This document shows positions 58,774 through 64,000 of a DNA stretch of 64,000 nt, one piece after another (position 1 is the first letter of the stretch; each line of letters starts with the position of its first letter). Under the pieces are notes generated by a model, which ran no database searches, was not told the origin of the DNA, and worked only from the letters and a program-made list of their open reading frames with translations. Source of the stretch: Paenibacillus hemerocallicola (GTDB lineage: Bacteria; Bacillota; Bacilli; Paenibacillales; NBRC-103111); assembly GCF_006265175.1 (NCBI RefSeq), contig NZ_VDCQ01000049.1, positions 1 through 64,000 of the forward strand, in the 5' to 3' direction. The position numbers and the translations under genes are program-made.

Positions 58774-60633
58774 TTAGCCCGCTTCGCTCAAAAACTTGTA
58801 TTGGGCTTCGACCAGGCCGAAGTAGATGCCGCCTTGCTTCATCAGTTCCTCGTGCGTGCCTTCCTCCATAATGTTTCCGTGATCCAGCACGACGATTTTG
58901 TCGGCATTGCGGATCGTAGACAATCGGTGGGCGATCATGAACGAGGTTCGTCCGATCAGCAGCGTTTTGAGCGCCTCCTGGATTTTCAGCTCGGTTTCCG
59001 TATCGATGCTCGCCGTCGCTTCATCCAGAATAAGGACTCGCGGATTGGCGAGCAGCGCGCGGGCGAACGACAGGAGCTGTCTTTGTCCCATCGACAGCAT
59101 ATTGCCCCGCTCCTCCACCTGAGTATCGTACCCGAACGGAAGTTGGCTGATGAAATCGTGGGCGTGCACCGCTTTCGCGGCCGCTTCGATCTCTTCGTCT
59201 GTCGCGTCGAGACGCCCGAACCGGATGTTGTCGCGAACCGATCCGGAGAAAATGAACGTGTCCTGGAGCACGATCCCGACTTGCGAGCGCAAGCTTTGCA
59301 GCGTTACGTCGCGAATATCATGCCCGTCTATGAGAACGCGCCCTTCGACCGGATCGTAAAACCGGCATAGCAGGTTGATGATCGTGCTTTTGCCCGAGCC
59401 GGTATGACCTACGAGGGCGATCGATTCGCCGGCCTTCGCTTCGAGGCTGATTCCTTTCAGCGCCGGACGGCCCTTCTCGTACTCGAATACGATATTGTCG
59501 AAACGGACATTGCCTTCAATGAGCGGCAGCGTCTCCGGCTTCTCCTTCTCGCCTACGGTCGGCTTTTCGTCGAGAAACTCGAATATCCGTTCGGACGAAG
59601 CCATCGCCACCAGCATTTGGTTGTACATTTGCCCGAGCCGGTTGATCGGCTCCCAGAAGTTGCCGATATAGTTGGCGAATGCAACGAGCATCCCGATCTT
59701 AAGCTCCTGGCTTTCGATCAAATGCGCTCCATACCAGAACAATATACAAGTTCCGATGGCGGCGGTCAGCTCGATAATCGGGCCGAACGACTGATTGAGC
59801 GCGGACGCCTTGTCCCACGATTTTTTGTTGACCGAGTTCATGTCGTCGAAATATTTGATGTTTTCCTTCTCCTGCGTGAACGCTTGCGTGACGCGAATGC
59901 CTTGAATGCTTTCGGCCAAGTGGGAATTGATCCGCGACTGCTTCATGCGAACGTCCTGCCATGCCCACCGGATCCGTTTCCGCAAAGAACCGGACACGAT
60001 GAACATCAGCGGTACCGTTACGATAATGGCAAGCCCTAGCTTGAAGTTGAGCGAGAGCAAAATAATGACGATCCCGAGCAGCTGCACGCAGTCGATCATC
60101 AAGTTGACGACACCGTTGGTGAACAAATCCTGCAGCGAATTGACGTCGTTCGTAATGCGCACGAGCACCGAGCCGGCAGGCCGCTTGTCGAAAAAGCGGA
60201 ACGACAAATTCTGGATGTGACTGAACAAAGCGTACCGCAAATCATAAAGCACTTTTTGACCGATGACGTTGATGTAGCGGATACGGTAATTGTTGACCAG
60301 CCATTGCAAGATATACAGACCCAGCATCGTAGACGCGTAGATCACGAGCAGATTGCCGTCTTTATTAAAAATCGCGATGTCGATCGCCAAGCTGATCAAG
60401 TAAGGAATGGCCAGCTTCGATAACGTGCCGAGAATCATCGTGACCAGTATGATCGGCAGCAGTTGGCGTCGGTAAGGCTTCAAATAAGCCCCCATCCGCT
60501 TCAATTGCCCCCAGTCGAACGACTTCTCCATTTTGTCGTCGTCCTGATAGACGAAGCGCTCCTGCGTCTTGGCATTCCCGCCCTCTTGCTTGTTCTGTCG
60601 ATCGTCTTCGGAATGTTCCTTGGACCGGCTCAA
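58774..60633 (-). CDS. ABC exporter half-transporter, YfiC-like
   Basis: A 619-aa fused membrane-ATPase half-transporter. Six membrane segments (about residues 55-350) follow a charged N-terminal extension of about 45 residues. The ATPase has GHTGSGKSTII, LSMGQRQLLSFARA (Met-Gly in place of Gly-Gly) and ILDEATASID. It is the heterodimer partner of the upstream gene. Family knowledge: export of drugs, lipids or peptides. Its start overlaps the previous stop. Confidence 0.9.
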   Translation of the reverse strand: MSRSKEHSEDDRQNKQEGGNAKTQERFVYQDDDKMEKSFDWGQLKRMGAYLKPYRRQLLPIILVTMILGTLSKLAIPYLISLAIDIAIFNKDGNLLVIYASTMLGLYILQWLVNNYRIRYINVIGQKVLYDLRYALFSHIQNLSFRFFDKRPAGSVLVRITNDVNSLQDLFTNGVVNLMIDCVQLLGIVIILLSLNFKLGLAIIVTVPLMFIVSGSLRKRIRWAWQDVRMKQSRINSHLAESIQGIRVTQAFTQEKENIKYFDDMNSVNKKSWDKASALNQSFGPIIELTAAIGTCILFWYGAHLIESQELKIGMLVAFANYIGNFWEPINRLGQMYNQMLVAMASSERIFEFLDEKPTVGEKEKPETLPLIEGNVRFDNIVFEYEKGRPALKGISLEAKAGESIALVGHTGSGKSTIINLLCRFYDPVEGRVLIDGHDIRDVTLQSLRSQVGIVLQDTFIFSGSVRDNIRFGRLDATDEEIEAAAKAVHAHDFISQLPFGYDTQVEERGNMLSMGQRQLLSFARALLANPRVLILDEATASIDTETELKIQEALKTLLIGRTSFMIAHRLSTIRNADKIVVLDHGNIMEEGTHEELMKQGGIYFGLVEAQYKFLSEAG

Positions 60634-62402
60634 TTGGCCACCCTCCGTTCTTCCTTCTGTTCGGCAAAATCCGGATGATCCGAATATTGGATTTTATACG
60701 TTTCGAAATAATGGCCGGCCTGACGAAGCAGCTGCTCGTGCGTTCCGCGCTGAATGATGCGACCGCCGTCCAGAACGACAATTTCGTCGGCATGCTTCAA
60801 GGACGATATGCGGTGGGCGATAATAAACGTCGTGCGGCCTTTCATCAATTCCTGGAAGCCGGCTTGGATTTCGTGCTCCGTCTCCATATCGACCGCGCTC
60901 GTGGCGTCGTCCAAAATCAATATTTTCGGGTCCTTGATAAGTGCCCGGGCAATGGCGATCCGCTGCTTCTGTCCGCCAGAAAGGCCCATTCCGCGTTCGC
61001 CGACGATCGTGTCGTACCCGAGCGGCAGCTCCATAATGAAGTCGTGCGCCTTGGCCAGCTTGGCGGCCCGAACGATTTCTTCGTCCGATACGTCCTTTCG
61101 GCCGTACGATATATTGTTGCGGATCGTCGAAGAGAACAGAAACGTTTCTTGGAAGACGAGCGCGACTTGCTGGCGCAAGCTTTCGACGGTAACGTCGCGA
61201 ATGTCTTTGCCGTCCAGCGTGATGCGGCCTTCCTTGATGTTGTAGGCCCGCAAAATGAGCTGGATCACCGTCGATTTGCCGGAACCGGTTCCCCCGAGCA
61301 GTCCGATAACGGAGCCGGCCGGCGCCTCCAGATTGAAATCGGTGAGCGCGGGCTGCTTATCGGGATAAGCGAAGGTGACGTGGTCGAACCGGATGGAGCC
61401 CTTTACGTCTTCGTGCCGCAGCGCGACCGCCGTATCTTTGTCTTTTACATGTACGTATTGGTTCAAGATTTCTAAAACCCGTTCGCCTGAAGCTTTGGAT
61501 TGCGTATAGTTGTTAATATGGAAGCCGATATCTCTCATCGGTGCGATAATGTACCAAATAAAGCTGAAAAATGCGACCAGCTCGCCAAGCGTCATCGAGC
61601 CGTTAATAACGAACATTCCGCCTGTCGTAAGCAAAATGGCCACGCATACCGACGACAGCAGCTCGAGCATCGGGAAAAATTTGGCCCAAGTGTGGGACAA
61701 GCTGATGTTGCTTTCTTTGAATTCTCCGTTGCGGACCGCGAACTTTTCCACTTCGTACGGCTCGCGCGCAAACGATTTGACGGTACGTACGCCGTTGATG
61801 TTCTCCTGTACCGCTGTCGTCAAATTGCTGTTCGCTTGACGGATCGAACGGAATTCCGGATGGATCCTTCTCTCGAGTCTCAAGGCGGTGAACACCAGAA
61901 ACGGCATCGTGACGAACGTGACCAGCGTAAGCTTCCAATCCATCGTGAACATCATGATCGACCCGAATATGAACATGAGGAACACGTTCAGCAGTTGGGC
62001 AAAGCCGAAGCCGATAAACTGCCGGATCCCTTCAAGGTCCGCGGTCAGGCGGGACATGAGATCCCCCGTTTTGGCGCGGTCGTAATACTGAAACGACAAA
62101 ACTTGCAGCTTCTCGTATAGGGCGTTGCGCAAGCTGAAGGCGACCCGATTGCCGAGCCGGCCTCCCGTAAAACCGTGGATATAAGCGAATGAGGCTTTGA
62201 CGGCTACGACTCCTACGACAAGCAGCGCTAGATAGGGCACCCATTCGAACTGTTCCTTCTTGATGACGTCGTCGATGAGGAACCGGAGCAAGTGAGGGTA
62301 CACGAGCCCCAAAGCGGTGGAACACATCAAACAGACAATCGAGATGAACAGCAAGTGCCGGTCTTTCCAGTAATATTGCTTTAATTGCTTTAAAACGTTC
62401 AT
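60630..62402 (-). CDS. ABC exporter half-transporter, YfiB-like
   Basis: A 590-aa half-transporter: six membrane segments to about residue 310, then GGTGSGKSTVI, LSGGQKQRIAIARA, ILILDDATSAVD and the H-loop AHRISSLK. Walker B is DDATSAVD, where the catalytic Glu is Asp, so this is the degenerate site partner of a heterodimer. Cotranscribed with the YfiC-like gene. Confidence 0.9.
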   Translation of the reverse strand: MNVLKQLKQYYWKDRHLLFISIVCLMCSTALGLVYPHLLRFLIDDVIKKEQFEWVPYLALLVVGVVAVKASFAYIHGFTGGRLGNRVAFSLRNALYEKLQVLSFQYYDRAKTGDLMSRLTADLEGIRQFIGFGFAQLLNVFLMFIFGSIMMFTMDWKLTLVTFVTMPFLVFTALRLERRIHPEFRSIRQANSNLTTAVQENINGVRTVKSFAREPYEVEKFAVRNGEFKESNISLSHTWAKFFPMLELLSSVCVAILLTTGGMFVINGSMTLGELVAFFSFIWYIIAPMRDIGFHINNYTQSKASGERVLEILNQYVHVKDKDTAVALRHEDVKGSIRFDHVTFAYPDKQPALTDFNLEAPAGSVIGLLGGTGSGKSTVIQLILRAYNIKEGRITLDGKDIRDVTVESLRQQVALVFQETFLFSSTIRNNISYGRKDVSDEEIVRAAKLAKAHDFIMELPLGYDTIVGERGMGLSGGQKQRIAIARALIKDPKILILDDATSAVDMETEHEIQAGFQELMKGRTTFIIAHRISSLKHADEIVVLDGGRIIQRGTHEQLLRQAGHYFETYKIQYSDHPDFAEQKEERRVAN

Positions 62403-62693
62403 TTTCGCCCTCCTAGCCGGCTGCTTTCGAATTTCTTAATGAATCTTATCACCATCCCCAAGTTCGAGCAATCGAGCGAAACGGGAGAAACGTTCAATAT
62501 CCCCCTAATACCCACAAAATAAGACGAAAACGGGAAGGAATCCATAAGATTCTCCCGATTCATCACATTACGCTTGCATGGATACGCTTTCACGAAACTT
62601 GTGAAAAATAGGTGACAACTCTCCCCAGAACCGCATAAAACGGCCATTTTTCACTCCCGGAAAATGGAAATCGGCAGCGCGAAAAAGCAAAAA
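62403..62693. other. Intergenic region without a recognised gene
   Basis: No supported gene is seen. Several minus-strand codon runs here are without a ribosome binding site or motif. The promoter of the ABC exporter operon must lie in this stretch. Confidence 0.4.
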
Positions 62694-62715
62694 AACCGGA
62701 CTTTTCGGTCCGGTT
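62694..62715 (-). terminator. Terminator of the last minus-strand gene
   Basis: AACCGGAC and GTCCGGTT pair around TTTTCG; on the minus strand TTTTTTT follows. Confidence 0.85.
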
Positions 62716-62748
62716 AGGCGTAGGGAAAGCGTACGGACCCATAGCCCG

Positions 62749-63807
62749 TCAAATCATCTCGTATTCGTAACGGTCAATCTTCCAGCCGGCCGCTTCATAA
62801 CGCAAATAACAAGTCAATTTCGCATCCTGGGTGCCGGATACGATCCATGTTACCGTAAACACATATTCTCCGTCAGGGCCGGCCGTCAGCAGCGGATCGC
62901 GCACCTCCTTGATCACGACGGGCGGAATGAGCCCGGAGGAGCCGCCTCCGATCAAATAACCGCCTTCAACCTCCGGCACATGGGTGTGAAGCAGCTGATC
63001 CGTCCGGGCCTCGGTAAACGCGCCCCGAAGCCACTGGCCGACTTGCCCGCGCTGCGAAGCGCTGATTCTTTTACCGTTGTAGGCAAGCCCGTAAAAGGTC
63101 TTGTTTACGCTCTCGAGCCAGTCGTATACGGCGCCGGGCTTGGCGGTCGCTCTCTTCGGATCAAGCTTCAGCGCCGGGAACGTCTTCATCTCTTTATCGA
63201 AATCCGGGTTGTTTTGTTCCGGCCTGAAGGGCGGTATCACATGCAGCGTCTTCACTTCCGCGAACGCCGCCTTATCCGGAATGCCTTCCAGCGTATCGGC
63301 ATAAACCGCCGTATAATCCGTTATCACAATGGAGCCGGTTCCCGTGGAGCCTGCTGCGCCGAATATGTCCTTGTCCGTTTCTTTGGCAAAATGCAGCGCG
63401 AAGCGATTGGGCACTTCATGGAACGTTCTCGCCTTCGGCAAGCTCGCGGCCGATTTCTCGTCGACCGTGAACACCACGTCTCCGGGATTGTAAGCTTCCG
63501 TTTCCACGTCCAGCACTTCGAACCGACCGCTTACTTCCCTATCGCCCAGGAACCGTACGGTAACGGAATTCACTCCGTGCGTCCCTGCCGTTACGGATTC
63601 GGCCGACATGCCGGCTATCGTATCTCCGGCACGAATCGCAGCCGGATCGAACAACTGCTCGCTTCCGATCGGTTGCGGCAAGGAAGCCGGTACGCTAGCT
63701 GCGGCGAAAGCTTCGGGATTGCGCTCGTAGTAGCCGAGCAAGCCGAATAGCAATACGGCGGCTAATGTCAGTACGGTTATGATCCGGGTCGTCCATTCTC
63801 GAATCAA
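62749..63807 (-). CDS. Hypothetical membrane-anchored protein
   Basis: A 352-aa protein of unknown family. One N-terminal membrane segment (residues 10-30, IITVLTLAAVLLFGLLGYY) is followed by an extracellular beta-rich region of about 310 residues, ending LRYEAAGWKIDRYEYEMI. The C-terminal part has the feel of an NTF2-like domain. A TTG at 63807 is placed exactly behind GGAGGTGA, so I prefer it to the ATG at 63864. A conjugation TcpC-like fold is possible but not supported. Confidence 0.65.
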   Translation of the reverse strand: MIREWTTRIITVLTLAAVLLFGLLGYYERNPEAFAAASVPASLPQPIGSEQLFDPAAIRAGDTIAGMSAESVTAGTHGVNSVTVRFLGDREVSGRFEVLDVETEAYNPGDVVFTVDEKSAASLPKARTFHEVPNRFALHFAKETDKDIFGAAGSTGTGSIVITDYTAVYADTLEGIPDKAAFAEVKTLHVIPPFRPEQNNPDFDKEMKTFPALKLDPKRATAKPGAVYDWLESVNKTFYGLAYNGKRISASQRGQVGQWLRGAFTEARTDQLLHTHVPEVEGGYLIGGGSSGLIPPVVIKEVRDPLLTAGPDGEYVFTVTWIVSGTQDAKLTCYLRYEAAGWKIDRYEYEMI

Positions 63808-63864
63808 AAGCTCCTCACCTCCATGTACCATTAGACGGTAAAATTCGGCAATTGTTGCGGTCAA

Positions 63865-64000
63865 GGCGATAAAAATCGACTTCCGCGCAGGCGCCGGCTC
63901 GAATCAACCCTAATCAATTAGTAACGTCAATGGACAAGATTGAAACACATGGTTCTGCCATCGAGCTTAAGCTAAGTATTGGCAAAAAGCGGTTTCGTAA
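63865..64000. other. End of window, no gene seen
   Basis: The last 136 bases show no convincing start or motif. The final 30 bases resemble a stretch near 48965-48990 (TTCGTAA and TTGGCAAA segments), of unknown meaning. Confidence 0.3.

Overview
The window looks like a chromosome segment of a spore-forming Bacillota bacterium close to Paenibacillus or Cohnella. The evidence is a SleL/YaaH-type LysM plus GH18 spore enzyme, a YolD-family protein under a DinR/LexA-type box, ParE/ParC in Gram-positive style, a Btr-like AraC regulator fused to a substrate-binding domain, and GTG/TTG starts behind strong ribosome binding sites. No rRNA, tRNA or CRISPR array was seen.

The window has two halves. Bases 34,300-64,000 are GC-rich, densely coding and ordinary: ArsB-type permease, YqeK-like HD phosphatase, an SOS-type operon with YolD, HMCES/YedK protein, GDPD, TarJ-like dehydrogenase, MetAP, NlpC/P60, a two-component system, PAP2 phosphatase, methyltransferase, MarR, parC/parE, an ABC-2 exporter, GDSL esterase, SleL-like hydrolase and a YfiB/YfiC-type heterodimeric ABC exporter. 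Bases 1-34,300 are a mosaic. Intact islands (azoR/hxlR, a two-component/ABC resistance locus, siderophore binding protein plus Btr-like regulator, DJ-1/PfpI, TetR/ketopantoate reductase-like) alternate with AT-rich accessory DNA, many pseudogenes and relict mobile elements.

The most striking feature of the accessory DNA is an integron-like gene-cassette system in three blocks (about 4.7-5.8, 18.9-24.0 and 30.9-33.4 kb). Short AT-rich genes, almost all on the minus strand, are separated by 110-185 bp imperfect palindromes that end in a GTTAT-type core, an outer stem, an inner stem and a variable middle, an architecture like integron attC sites. The core at one end of each gene segment is complementary to the core at the other end of the same segment, usually with several more matching bases that differ from segment to segment. 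That is what is expected if each segment moved as a unit through a circle. Each block starts at its left side with a shared module of roughly 100-150 bp carrying a simple inverted core (attI-like). Blocks 1 and 2 end at their right side in a leader followed by tandem tyrosine-recombinase genes transcribed away from the cassettes, which mirrors the intI-attI-cassette layout. A third leader relict lies at 14.5 kb. A different, badly decayed tyrosine recombinase with a HARP-like N-terminal domain follows block 3. Cassette cargo includes an HExxH protein, a tautomerase, a GNAT acetyltransferase, an M23-like protein, an XRE regulator with a DUF6809-like partner, a nucleotidyltransferase-fold protein, a retropepsin-like protease, a phospholipase-C-like protein and several unknowns.

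Around the arrays the chromosome is eroding. There is a deletion fusing an ABC permease to a response regulator, an ABC ATPase frameshifted before its Walker A motif, a frameshifted lspA, a WYL-type regulator with a stop and a frameshift, an internally deleted IS630, and IS5-like and possibly IS66-like scraps.
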